Origin: CAVPRW01 sp046727435 [NCBI: bacterium]
GTDB taxonomy: Bacteria; Tectomicrobia; Entotheonellia; J063
Direction of reading: 5' to 3'
Assembly (NCBI GenBank): GCA_046727435.1
Contig: JBKPCR010000261.1
Coordinates: forward strand, 1 to 9,419
DNA length: 9,419 nt
The notes beneath the pieces were generated by a model, which searched no databases, was not told the DNA's origin, and was given only the letters and a program-made list of their open reading frames with translations. This document shows positions 1 to 7,069 of this stretch, piece by piece; position 1 is the stretch's first letter; each line of letters starts with the position of its first letter. Both the position numbers and the translations under genes were made by a program.

Positions 1-1388
1 TCGTGGAGCGTGAAGCCGTCGTGGCAGGTGATAAAATTGATGCTGGCCGAGGGCTTGCGCCCGTCATGCTGATACAGATCGCTGCTGCCGCTCAGTCGGG
101 TGGCAAACTCTGATAATGTGCCCCCGTCCCCCTTCCAGAACCGCCGCACGGTGTCGCGGTACTTGCCGTTCCACTCACTCCACAAGATCGGGAAATTGCC
201 TACTTGGTAGCCGCCGGTGCCGACGTCCCATGGCTCGGCGATGAGCTTGACCTGGGACAGGACCGGGTCCTGATGAATGATGTCGAAGAAGGCCCCCAGC
301 CGGTCGACCTCAAAAAGTTCCCGGGCCAGGGTGCTGGCCAGATCAAACCGAAAGCCGTCGACGTGCATCTCCGTGACCCAGTACCGCAGGCTGTCCATGA
401 TGAGCTGCAGCACGCGGGGATGTTGCATGTTGGGGGAGTTGCCACAGCCCGTAAAATCCATGTAGTAGCGCGGGTCATCCGGGGAGAGCCGGTAGTAGGC
501 GGCGTTATCCACCCCGCGCATCGACAACGTGGGACCGAGCTGGCTGCCTTCGGCGGTGTGGTTATACACCACGTCCAGGATCACTTCGATATTCGCGGCA
601 TGCATGGCGGAGACCATCATCTTGAACTGCTGGACGGCGTCTTGCGGCACGCGCGTCGCGCTATACCGGCTGGCGGGGGCGAAGAAGCCGAGGGTGCTAT
701 AGCCCCAGTAATTGTTGAGCCCGCGGTCGACGAGATAGCGGTCATTGAGGAAGTGGTGTACCGGCATGATCTCGACGGCTGTGATCCCCAGGCTGGTCAG
801 GTGCCTGACAGCGGGTTCTGTCGCCAGCCCGAGGTACGTGCCGCGCAGCCGTTCGGGCACCTCCGGATGCAGCTGGGTGAAGCCTTTCACATGCAGCTCA
901 TAGATGATGGTCTTGTGCCATGGCGTCCGTGGCGGGCGGTCATCGCTCCAGGTAAAGGCCGGATCAATGACCACGGCCAGGGGGGCATAGGCGGCGCTGT
1001 CCCGCTTGTCGAAGGACAGGTCCGCAGCCGGATGGCCTATACGATAGCCAAAGAGTTGGTCGGCCCACCGCACGTCGCGGCCAATGGACTTGGCATACGG
1101 GTCCAGCAGCACTTTGTGAGGGTTGAAGCGGTGGCCATATTGCGGCTCATAGGGGCCATGCACACGATATCCATAAAGCTGCCCCGGTAGGACCTCTGGT
1201 AGGTAGCCATGCCAGGCTTGGTCAGTATGTTCGGGGAGCGCAATGCGGCACACCTCGGACTGCGCATCCACCGTCTCGAACAGACAGAGCTCAACCTTGG
1301 TGGCATGCTCAGAGAACAGCGCAAAATTCACCCCTCTCCCATCCCACGTGGCGCCGGGCGGATAGGGACTTCCTGGCCAAACGCGCAT
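1..1388 (-). CDS. glgX: GlgX-type glycogen debranching enzyme (isoamylase family, GH13), 3' end cut by window
   Basis: A cytoplasmic enzyme that hydrolyses alpha-1,6 branch points of phosphorylase-trimmed glycogen. The first 462 codons are present; family members usually have about 650-720 residues, so the C-terminal part lies outside the window. The N-terminus ([20 protein letters not shown], then NFALFSEHA) is a typical CBM48 start. The GH13 barrel follows with DVVYNH (residues 272-277), nucleophile Asp349 in DGFRFDLA, acid/base Glu385 in IAEPWD and Asp457 in TCHDGF. The spacing between these three residues closely matches my recollection of E. coli GlgX. Start: ATG at 1388 follows GGAGG at 1396-1400 with a 7-base gap. 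It lies 87 bases downstream of the AI-2E gene and may be co-transcribed. TreX-like debranching for trehalose synthesis is an alternative role; no treY or treZ is visible here. Confidence 0.95.
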   Translation of the reverse strand, partial: MRVWPGSPYPPGATWDGRGVNFALFSEHATKVELCLFETVDAQSEVCRIALPEHTDQAWHGYLPEVLPGQLYGYRVHGPYEPQYGHRFNPHKVLLDPYAKSIGRDVRWADQLFGYRIGHPAADLSFDKRDSAAYAPLAVVIDPAFTWSDDRPPRTPWHKTIIYELHVKGFTQLHPEVPERLRGTYLGLATEPAVRHLTSLGITAVEIMPVHHFLNDRYLVDRGLNNYWGYSTLGFFAPASRYSATRVPQDAVQQFKMMVSAMHAANIEVILDVVYNHTAEGSQLGPTLSMRGVDNAAYYRLSPDDPRYYMDFTGCGNSPNMQHPRVLQLIMDSLRYWVTEMHVDGFRFDLASTLARELFEVDRLGAFFDIIHQDPVLSQVKLIAEPWDVGTGGYQVGNFPILWSEWNGKYRDTVRRFWKGDGGTLSEFATRLSGSSDLYQHDGRKPSASINFITCHDGFTLH

Positions 1389-1475
1389 CACCTCTCCTCC
1401 ATCGAAAGAACGTGCGGATCAATCTCCCACCACCCATGGCCAGCCACGGTGGAGCCGCGTGAGCGGAACCCCGTC

Positions 1476-3374
1476 TTATCCCGCGCCGACCCCGGCTGCC
1501 GATGCCGGTCGCCCTGGGCTCTCCACCAGGGGACTGAGCCCGTAGGCCCCGTTCGGCACGGGCTGCGGTTCGAGAGTCGAGAGCAGCGGGATCAGTTGCA
1601 TCACGTGGCTGCGTGTTTCACGCAGGGTCATCGCCACCTCATCAGCACCGGCCGAGAGCAGGCGCGTGCGGTCCTCTTGGATGTTGCCGGTGAACCCCCA
1701 GCGTCCGACCACGATCTTGAGCTCGGGGAATCGAATCCGCAGGCGCTTGCAGAGGTAGCGGGTCGGGGCCACGGCTCCGGGCGGGAGCGCCGTAATACAG
1801 ACGAGCCCCACGCGTTGCTGCTCCACCAGGGAGAGCACCTCGGCGGTCAGCACCTCAGGGGACACGACCTCTAGCGAGATCCGTGTGGGGTCGAGTAATT
1901 GCAGGAACATCTGCAGGGCCAATTCGTCTACCGCGTCGTGTGCCGGACAACCGAAGATGCGGACGGGCGACGGTGACGCCACATGAACTTCTCCCACCAG
2001 GAGTTCTGGGGCGTCTGCCGGGAGCGTCGCCGCATGGGACTGGCGCACTCCCAGGTCCTCCACGATCGCACGCGTCGCCTGCACCATGAATTGGACGTCC
2101 TCATCCGTGAGGGCGTCCTGCGCACGGTCCCGTTTGGCAGAGGTCAGCGCGGGCAGGAGCAGGTCGTCGTAGACCTCGTCTAGCGTATGCGTCTGCAGAT
2201 ACTCATCCACCAGCTCCGCCGCCTCATCGTCATCCTTGGCCACCAGCCGCTGGTAGTAGCTGGTATACGTCCCCAGCGCCGGCTCATCGCCCATTAGCAT
2301 CCCGACGAACTCCAGCTGCGGGACGTATTTGCTGAGCACACCCAGGCACACGGTCAGCGGGGTGGCCAGGAGCAGTCCGACCGGCCCCCACAGCCATGTC
2401 CAGAAGGCGGCCGCCACCAACAGCGCCACGGCTGAGACGCCAGCGCTCTGTCCGTAGAGTAGCGGCTCCAGGACCATGTAGATCGAGAGTTCCAGCAGCA
2501 AAATGAGGCCGATGACCAGGAAAGGCTGCACCCACCCAGGGAACACGGCCAGGCTGAGGGCGCTCGGGAGGATCGCCGACACCGCGGGACCGACGTACGG
2601 GATAAACCGCAAGGCGGCCGCCAGAAAACCCCAGAGCACAGCATATGGCACGCCAATCAGAAACAGCCCAAAGCCCACTGCGACCCCGAAGCTGCCGTTG
2701 ATGATCGACTGCATGAGCAAGTAGCGGCTGATGCGCTGGCCAGCCTCTTCCAGTGCTTTGGTTGCGATCGTCAGCCGCCCGTGGCCCGCGAGGTGGATCA
2801 GGCGACTGCGCAAGTCTCCGTGCTTGAGCAGCATAAAGATCACCAGCACCAGGACCAGACCCGCGGTCGCCAGCGGCTCAATCAAGGCCGGCAGCTGCCA
2901 GAGGACGGACGGCGCTTGCATGACCACGAGTACCGGCTTTTCCGGGTCTGCCGCGCGCCGGCCGTCCTGCCGACGCGCATCGACCTTGCGCAGTTCATCG
3001 AGGAGTTCCTCGACTGTCCGTTGGAGCTTCTCGACGATGCCGCCTTTGCCCGCTCCTCGCAGATCGGCGATCTTGTGTTTGAGGTTGTCGGTGTATTGGG
3101 GCAGCTCATTCGCGAGCGTCGTGAGCTGGCCCATAACCGCCCATCCAATGCCACCGAGGAAGCAAAACGCCAGCACCACGACCAGGATCACCGGCGGCGT
3201 GCGTCCGAGCCCAAGGCGTTGAAGCGCGCTGACGACCGGGTTCAACAAAAAGGTCAGCAAAAGTGCCAGCGCCACTGGGATCAGCACCACGCGTGCCCAG
3301 GACAGACACGCAATGACCAGGACGAAACTCGCCAGGGCATAAAAAAGTGGCTGCTTACATACCACAGAGGGCAT
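1476..3374 (-). CDS. AI-2E/UPF0118 family membrane protein with C-terminal B12-binding-like domain
   Basis: 632-residue inner-membrane protein. Residues about 10-350 are an AI-2E family transporter domain: two N-terminal hydrophobic segments (about 10-45 and 60-85), a hydrophilic stretch (about 90-150), then further membrane segments. It carries the family motifs RFIPYVGP (256-263), LEPLLYG (302-308) and GPVGLLLATPLTV (330-342). A charged linker (about 355-465) leads to a soluble domain (about 468-600) resembling the Rossmann-type cobalamin-binding fold of some MerR-type regulators, with PAHDAVDELAL, VCITALPPG and LKIVVGRWG. The usual DxHxxG motif is degraded: His479 remains, but Asp and Gly are replaced, so B12 binding is doubtful. 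Typical AI-2E members have about 350-400 residues. Family members have been linked to autoinducer-2 export (TqsA) or to cation/proton antiport, so the substrate here is unknown. The ATG at 3374 follows a purine-rich AAGGGAAGGGACG leader. Confidence 0.92.
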   Translation of the reverse strand: MPSVVCKQPLFYALASFVLVIACLSWARVVLIPVALALLLTFLLNPVVSALQRLGLGRTPPVILVVVLAFCFLGGIGWAVMGQLTTLANELPQYTDNLKHKIADLRGAGKGGIVEKLQRTVEELLDELRKVDARRQDGRRAADPEKPVLVVMQAPSVLWQLPALIEPLATAGLVLVLVIFMLLKHGDLRSRLIHLAGHGRLTIATKALEEAGQRISRYLLMQSIINGSFGVAVGFGLFLIGVPYAVLWGFLAAALRFIPYVGPAVSAILPSALSLAVFPGWVQPFLVIGLILLLELSIYMVLEPLLYGQSAGVSAVALLVAAAFWTWLWGPVGLLLATPLTVCLGVLSKYVPQLEFVGMLMGDEPALGTYTSYYQRLVAKDDDEAAELVDEYLQTHTLDEVYDDLLLPALTSAKRDRAQDALTDEDVQFMVQATRAIVEDLGVRQSHAATLPADAPELLVGEVHVASPSPVRIFGCPAHDAVDELALQMFLQLLDPTRISLEVVSPEVLTAEVLSLVEQQRVGLVCITALPPGAVAPTRYLCKRLRIRFPELKIVVGRWGFTGNIQEDRTRLLSAGADEVAMTLRETRSHVMQLIPLLSTLEPQPVPNGAYGLSPLVESPGRPASAAGVGAG

Positions 3375-3407
3375 CGTCCCTTCCCTTCATCTTCGCCATG
3401 CGATGGG

Positions 3408-3682
3408 TCAACGCACGGTGCCGCGTCGGATGAGGTTCACAATCGCCAGCAGGATGACGGCGCCGAGCAACGAAACGAGCAGTGCCGGCAGGCTAAAGTT
3501 GCGCTGATTGATGGTGCCTATGCCGAACAGGGGCGTGGCGTCAGCAGCAGGCCGGCCAGCAACGCGCCTACAATCCCCACGATGATGTTCAGCACGATGC
3601 CCTGTTACGCATTCGTGTGCATGATGATGCTGGCGAGCCACCCGAGGATCCCGCCGATGATCACCCAGAGCAGGAAGTTCAT
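3408..3682 (-). pseudogene. Broken GlsB/YeaQ/YmgE family small membrane protein (stop codon plus 5-bp duplication)
   Basis: The family encodes stress-associated small inner-membrane proteins, usually about 80-90 residues with three hydrophobic segments. Here the ATG at 3682, behind AAAGGGG, opens MNFLLWVIIGGILGWLASII and MHTNA, then codon 26 is TAA (3605-3607), where relatives have a Gln-like residue before QGI. The same frame continues QGIVLNIIVGIVGALLAGLL, then LTP, and is thrown out of frame by two tandem copies of GGCGT on the plus strand (3532-3541). The rest, PLFGIGTINQRNFSLPALLV, SLLGAVILLAIVNL and IRRGTVR, is clear in the shifted frame and ends at TGA 3410-3408. The span is 275 bases; removing 5 gives exactly 90 codons, as expected of an intact gene. 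An out-of-frame ATG at 3641 opens a chimeric 77-residue frame that is unlikely to be a real protein. Sequencing error cannot be excluded. Confidence 0.88.
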
Positions 3683-3822
3683 GGCCACACCCCTTTCTCG
3701 CGTGTACGGTGGTTCAAGCGGCTCCCTCCCGTAGGCTCGGAGCCCTCCAGGCCGCAGCGAACACCGCTGTTGCCTCGCTCGACGTCGCCCCAGAGCGACA
3801 GACTCGCCTCTGACATTGTGCT

Positions 3823-4341
3823 CTAAGCGCCCTGACCCGAGGTGGGCTTGCCGAGGCTTCGGGCCAGCACAAAGCCAATCCCCAGCCCGATCAGCAGGGA
3901 GGGGATCGGGTGGCGGCGGATCAAGTCCGTGAGATTTCCTGCGAGATCTTTCACCGAGGTCTCTTGGAGGGACGAGACTGCTCCTGTCACGGTGTCCGCG
4001 ACCGCGGTTGCGGCCGTTGACGCCGCGGCCCCTGCTTGGGCTTTGAGCTCACCAGCCGTCTCTGCGAGGCTCGACGCGACATTGTGGGCGGTCTCTTGCA
4101 CCGTGTCGCTGAGACGACTGGCCCCAGAGGCCCCCAGCTTGTCGCTATACTCCTGCAAGCGCCGGTCGACCTCTTGTTGGGCTCGTTCGCGCGTATACCG
4201 GTATTTTTCTTGTACTAACGCAACCAGCGCCTCTTTTTTCCCCGCGACTTTCTCGAGGTCAGCATCGGTAAGCTTGCCCCACCACGATATGATCTCCCCG
4301 CGCACGCGTGTCCACTGGCCTTCAAAGCTGTCCAGATTCAT
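3823..4341 (-). CDS. CsbD-like stress protein with C-terminal membrane anchor
   Basis: 172 residues. Residues 1-60 (MNLDSFEGQWTRVRGEIISW, then WGKLTDADLEKVAGKKEALV) are a CsbD-like domain; in Bacillus and many Gram-negatives this family is induced by general stress, with unknown biochemistry. Residues about 60-135 are rich in Ala, Thr, Ser, Glu and Gln and probably helical. The C-terminus, DLIRRHPIPSLLIGLGIGFV then LARSLG (139-164), is a single hydrophobic segment after a basic stretch, as in ElaB/YqjD/DUF883 proteins, which tie ribosomes or other partners to the inner membrane. Plain CsbD proteins are about 60-70 residues, so this is a composite form. An in-frame ATG at 4389 exists, but the ATG at 4341 has GGAGG at 4350-4354 with a 7-base gap and fits the family start. 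It lies 192 bases beyond the kinase gene and 140 bases before the GlsB-type pseudogene. Confidence 0.9.
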   Translation of the reverse strand: MNLDSFEGQWTRVRGEIISWWGKLTDADLEKVAGKKEALVALVQEKYRYTRERAQQEVDRRLQEYSDKLGASGASRLSDTVQETAHNVASSLAETAGELKAQAGAAASTAATAVADTVTGAVSSLQETSVKDLAGNLTDLIRRHPIPSLLIGLGIGFVLARSLGKPTSGQGA

Positions 4342-4406
4342 GGGATGACCCTCCTCTTCGTTGTAATCCCGTGTGGTGCTTCCCCGCACGAGACGCCGCA
4401 GTCACC

Positions 4407-4435
4407 GTTAATGACCCACGGCTTCACATTACCAA
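4407..4435 (-). promoter_or_regulatory. Weak candidate sigma70-type promoter for the CsbD-like gene
   Basis: On the minus strand TTGGTA (4430-4435, four of six matches to TTGACA) is followed after 17 bases by ATTAAC (4407-4412, a poor -10). It lies about 65 bases before the ATG at 4341, in the 192-base gap after the kinase gene. Spacing is right but the -10 is weak, so this is only a candidate. Confidence 0.25.
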
Positions 4436-4533
4436 TCGAGGGAGAGCTGGCTACGCTGTCCCAGGATGACCAGTACCGAATCCACCATGAAGATGTGCGC
4501 AGGCGCCCTAACTCCTCCGCGGATGGAGGTCGC

Positions 4534-5832
4534 TCAGAGGGGAAAGGTAATCGTCACGGTAGTCCCCCCATGGCCCTCCAGCGCGATCGTACCCCTCAGT
4601 TGCTCCGTGAGTATGCGGACCAATTGCCAGCCGAGCGATTCGGTGGCATGGACGTCTAGGCCTTCTGGAAGGCCGACCCCGGTGTCGCCGACGATGAGGA
4701 TACAGGTCCCTGGCGAATCCTGGCGCAGGGTAATGTGGATCTCCCCCATGAGGCCGTCCGGGAAGGCGTGTTTGAAGCTGTTCGTGACCAGCTCCGTGAC
4801 GATCAAACCACATGGAATCGCTGTCGGTACCGCCAGCCACAAGGGCTCAGCATGGACCCTCAGGATGAGACGGTCACTGGGGGAGCGGTACGCCTCAAAG
4901 AGCTGCTGACTCAGCCGGGGGAGGTAATCGGCGGCTCTCACGTGGGCCACCACATCGCTAGCTTGGTAAAGGGTTTCGTGGATAAGCGCGATGGACTGGA
5001 TCCGTTGTTGGCTGTTCTCGAACATCGTCCGTATGGAGAGATCCTCTATCCTATCCGCCTGCATGTCGAGGAGGCTGGCGACGACCTGCAGGTTGTTTTT
5101 GACGCGGTGGTGCATCTCCTTGAGCAGCACCTCTTTCTCCTGGAGCGAGGCGCGCAGTTGTGCCTCCAGCCGCCGGGGCTCGCGCAGGTCAAGGGCAAAT
5201 CCCACGCACTGCTCGGGGGTGTCCTCCAGCCGAACCACGCCGACCAGCACCGGCACGCGGCGCCCATCTTTGCGCAGGTACTCGGTTTCGAAGGGCGTGC
5301 ACATGCCGCGGGCCTTGAGCTCTGCCTCGGCATGTGCATCCAGATCACGGTATTCGGCCGGGGTCATCATTTTCCACTGGACGCGCCCGGCCTGTAAATC
5401 CGCACGCGTGTAGCCGATGAGATCGAGAAAGGCATCGTTGACCTCGATCTCGTGGCCGCTGAAGTCGGAAAACGCGATACCAATAATGTTGGCGTCAAAT
5501 AGCCGGCGAAAGCGCTGCTCACTTATACGCAGCGTGGCCACCGCAACCTCCAGCTCCCGGCGCAGGGCTTGCTCGCGCACGAGCAGCTGGGTCCGCTCAT
5601 GCTCCACCTGCTTGTGTGCCTGAATTTCGGCCTGCAAGGCCGCGTTGGTCTGGGCCAGTTCGGCTGTCCGGGCCCGCACCCGCTGTTCGAGGCGTGCGTT
5701 TGCCCGGCGGAGCGCCGCCTCATTTTTCTGTTGCAGCAGCTCCAGTTCCTCTGCCGTAACGTTATCGATGCCAAGGGAGCCTTGGCGGGCGAGTTCGTCT
5801 GGCGTCCAGACGTGCTCGATGATCGCGTTCAT
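4534..5832 (-). CDS. PAS-domain sensor histidine kinase of the HisKA_2 type, soluble
   Basis: 432 residues with no transmembrane segment, so probably a cytoplasmic sensor. Residues about 25-105 are a long charged coiled coil (heptads around ELLQQKNEAALRRANARLEQ). A PAS domain follows (about 104-216; FRRLFDANIIGIAFSDFSG, VNDAFLDLIGYTRADL, FETEYLRKDGRRVPV). The dimerisation/phosphotransfer segment is EKEVLLKEMHHRVKNNLQVV (232-251); the His before RVKN, His242, is the likely phosphorylated residue. The ATPase domain has an N box (TELVTNSFKHAF, Asn351), G1 box DTGVGLPEG (383-391, Asp383) and a G2 box SLGWQLV (399-405) where the usual residue after Gly is Leu rather than Trp. Start: an in-frame ATG at 5955 exists, but the ATG at 5832 has AGGAG at 5838-5842 with a 5-base gap. 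No response regulator is nearby, so the signal and target are unknown. Confidence 0.94.
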   Translation of the reverse strand: MNAIIEHVWTPDELARQGSLGIDNVTAEELELLQQKNEAALRRANARLEQRVRARTAELAQTNAALQAEIQAHKQVEHERTQLLVREQALRRELEVAVATLRISEQRFRRLFDANIIGIAFSDFSGHEIEVNDAFLDLIGYTRADLQAGRVQWKMMTPAEYRDLDAHAEAELKARGMCTPFETEYLRKDGRRVPVLVGVVRLEDTPEQCVGFALDLREPRRLEAQLRASLQEKEVLLKEMHHRVKNNLQVVASLLDMQADRIEDLSIRTMFENSQQRIQSIALIHETLYQASDVVAHVRAADYLPRLSQQLFEAYRSPSDRLILRVHAEPLWLAVPTAIPCGLIVTELVTNSFKHAFPDGLMGEIHITLRQDSPGTCILIVGDTGVGLPEGLDVHATESLGWQLVRILTEQLRGTIALEGHGGTTVTITFPL

Positions 5833-6351
5833 ACGGTCTCCTATACGTGAGGTATGGGCCCTGCGAGGGGGAGGAACACCGCATAGATCTCCCTCAGCGA
5901 CATTGGACCGCAGGCCGACGGTACAGGCCAGGATCTGATTCACCAGCGTAATCACGTGCCGTCGGCTTTCCGGGGATATATCGAGCCACGTGGGATAGAA
6001 GGACTTGGCTGTGGTCGCGGTGGCGCATATCGTTTCCTTGCGGCTCTCGGCGTCATCTCAACCGCACGCAGCCGCTGGCTATGGTCCCACAGCGGAGTGA
6101 TAGGCCTCCGATACTTGCGAGATACTTGTCCACTTGGGCATCAGAAATATACCGCGAGCGTCCCGTGCCGTCTGTGAAATTCCTGCTGAAAATGTTGAAA
6201 TCTTGCGACAATCCTTGCGATGAGGAAGGCACACACCCCCACCGCGTGCCTGGGCAGGAGTAGCTGGTGGTGGATCAGCTAAGGCGTGTCCGGCAGAAAA
6301 CTTGGCGAGGTTTGCCCCTGTGACACCCGCGCCTGACGAACCTGTCTTGCC
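5833..6351. other. Gene-free stretch with short direct repeats
   Basis: About 520 bases between the PRC-barrel and kinase genes. No frame on either strand shows a recognisable protein or a well-placed ribosome-binding site except the kinase leader at 5838-5842. Visible structure: GATACTTG repeated at 6110-6117 and 6121-6128, and CTTGCGA three times (6114-6120, 6202-6208, 6214-6220). It should hold the kinase promoter and the end of the PRC-barrel transcript, but I see neither a good -35/-10 pair nor a hairpin with a U tract. Confidence 0.5.
6110..6220. repeat. Three CTTGCGA direct repeats and an 11-base near-tandem repeat
   Basis: GATACTTG occurs at 6110-6117 and again at 6121-6128, giving an 11-base period. 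CTTGCGA occurs at 6114-6120, 6202-6208 and 6214-6220, the last two 12 bases apart. Near-helical spacing in a non-coding region could mark a regulator site, but chance cannot be excluded for 7-mers. Confidence 0.4.
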
Positions 6352-6744
6352 TTACTTGGCGTATTGGAATGACGGCATGGCCTGCAGTGCGTCCTTGGTA
6401 GCGCCCGGCAATACGATCCTGCCCTCGCCGCTCTTGAAATGGTTGACGGGGATCGCCACCTGGCGTTCGCCGAGGCCAAGGAACCCCCCCACGCCGATAA
6501 TGGCATAAGAGACGGAACTGTCAGGCGCGATAATGAGGTCATCCACGTCTCCCACCTTTTCGTTTTTGTCATTGTAGACGGGCTTGCCGAGGATCTGCTT
6601 CTTCGCGCTCCATCCGAGGGCGATGGTCTTGAGCTCCTCAACGGTCACCCCCGTAGTTGTCGAGCCCGCAAGTTGGGCCGCCACGTCCACAGCGGCGACG
6701 GCCATCATCACGCCCATGAGTCCGGCTATAACCGTGTTGCGCAT
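6352..6744 (-). CDS. Secreted PRC-barrel domain protein
   Basis: 130 residues. An N-terminal signal peptide (MRNTVIAGLMGVMMAVAAVD then VAAQ) probably cleaves near residue 23, sending the protein to the periplasm. Residues about 42-118 form a PRC-barrel: GWSAKKQILGKPVYNDKNEK (44-63), VGDVDDLIIAPDSSVSYAII (64-83), then GVGGFLGLGERQVAIP (84-99) and a closing strand near GRIVLPGAT. PRC-barrels are small beta-barrels found in RimM and photosynthetic reaction centre H subunits; exported stand-alone versions are common in Gram-negatives but their role is unclear. Start: ATG 6744 follows AAGGAG at 6752-6757 with a 7-base gap, and the signal peptide begins exactly there; the in-frame upstream ATG at 6807 would add a charged stretch before it. 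A promoter lies at 6822-6851. The gene appears to be transcribed alone. Confidence 0.92.
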   Translation of the reverse strand: MRNTVIAGLMGVMMAVAAVDVAAQLAGSTTTGVTVEELKTIALGWSAKKQILGKPVYNDKNEKVGDVDDLIIAPDSSVSYAIIGVGGFLGLGERQVAIPVNHFKSGEGRIVLPGATKDALQAMPSFQYAK

Positions 6745-6821
6745 CGCTGTTCTCCTTTTATGGTGCATAGTCTCGGGCCCGTCTGGTGGCACGCGTCGCT
6801 GGCCCATCGCAACGCGTCTCC

Positions 6822-6851
6822 CTTATAGCATGCTGGCATGGACGCTCGCAA
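6822..6851 (-). promoter_or_regulatory. Predicted sigma70-type promoter of the PRC-barrel gene
   Basis: On the minus strand TTGCGA (6846-6851) is separated by 18 bases from TATAAG (6822-6827). The -10 is preceded by TGC, an extended -10 element. Initiation near 6815 would give a leader of about 70 bases before ATG 6744. Both boxes match the consensus reasonably well, making this the best promoter in the window. Confidence 0.55.
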
Positions 6852-7013
6852 CCGCATCGATGGGAGCACGCACTTGCGCTGACGGCCCCCGCAAACCTTG
6901 CCATATCCGGCCTAGTCGGAGATCCGTGAGTGTTTGACCAGAATCCTTGCTGGCGCTCATCGTCAGGTGGGGCGGTGGCTCTTAGCGTACAATTTTTCCG
7001 TTTCGTGTCCTGA

Positions 7014-7045
7014 CCCTTAGGCTGCTCCTGTGAGCAGCCTAAGGG
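7014..7045 (-). terminator. Strong hairpin after the DUF2141 gene, probable terminator without U tract
   Basis: A perfect 14-bp stem (7014-7027 paired with 7032-7045, GC-rich) closes a 4-base loop CTGT. It starts 24 bases beyond the stop codon at 7070, a typical terminator position. Neither strand has a T run directly after the stem, so it is not a classical Rho-independent terminator; it may instead protect the mRNA 3' end or work with Rho. Confidence 0.6.
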
Positions 7046-7069
7046 GCCTAAGTCGAGTACCACCAGCGC

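Larger units (their letters stand above)
6745..7069. other. Intergenic region with PRC-barrel promoter and a hairpin, no gene seen
   Basis: 325 bases between the DUF2141 stop and the PRC-barrel start. It contains the predicted promoter at 6822-6851, the ribosome-binding site AAGGAG at 6752-6757 and the strong hairpin at 7014-7045. Open frames crossing it show no family resemblance. Confidence 0.6.

Noticed and set aside
204-1190. A 328-codon open frame on the plus strand.
   Set aside because: It is the antisense of the glgX reading frame, whose catalytic motifs are intact; its translation resembles no known family and GC-rich codon use explains the long opening.
3408-3641. A 77-codon minus-strand frame as an intact small membrane protein.
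   Set aside because: Its first about 35 codons are out-of-frame translation of the GlsB-type gene; only the C-terminal half is family sequence, and the start has no family support.
2781-3734. A 317-codon open frame on the plus strand.
   Set aside because: It runs antisense across the AI-2E gene, the gap and the GlsB-type pseudogene; the translation is low-complexity and His/Gln/Arg-rich with no family motif.
3734-3744. GGCTC-G-GAGCC palindrome as a terminator.
   Set aside because: A one-base loop cannot form a hairpin and no U tract follows.
4735-5397. A 220-codon open frame on the plus strand.
   Set aside because: It is the antisense of the kinase gene, which has full PAS, HisKA_2 and ATPase motifs.
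5956-6263. Two short plus-strand open frames in the non-coding region, considered as small genes or a transposase remnant.
   Set aside because: Neither has a good ribosome-binding site or any recognisable motif.
6256-6282. AGCTG-N9-CAGCT inverted repeat as a terminator of the PRC-barrel gene.
   Set aside because: The 5-bp stem with a 9-base loop is too weak and lacks a U tract.
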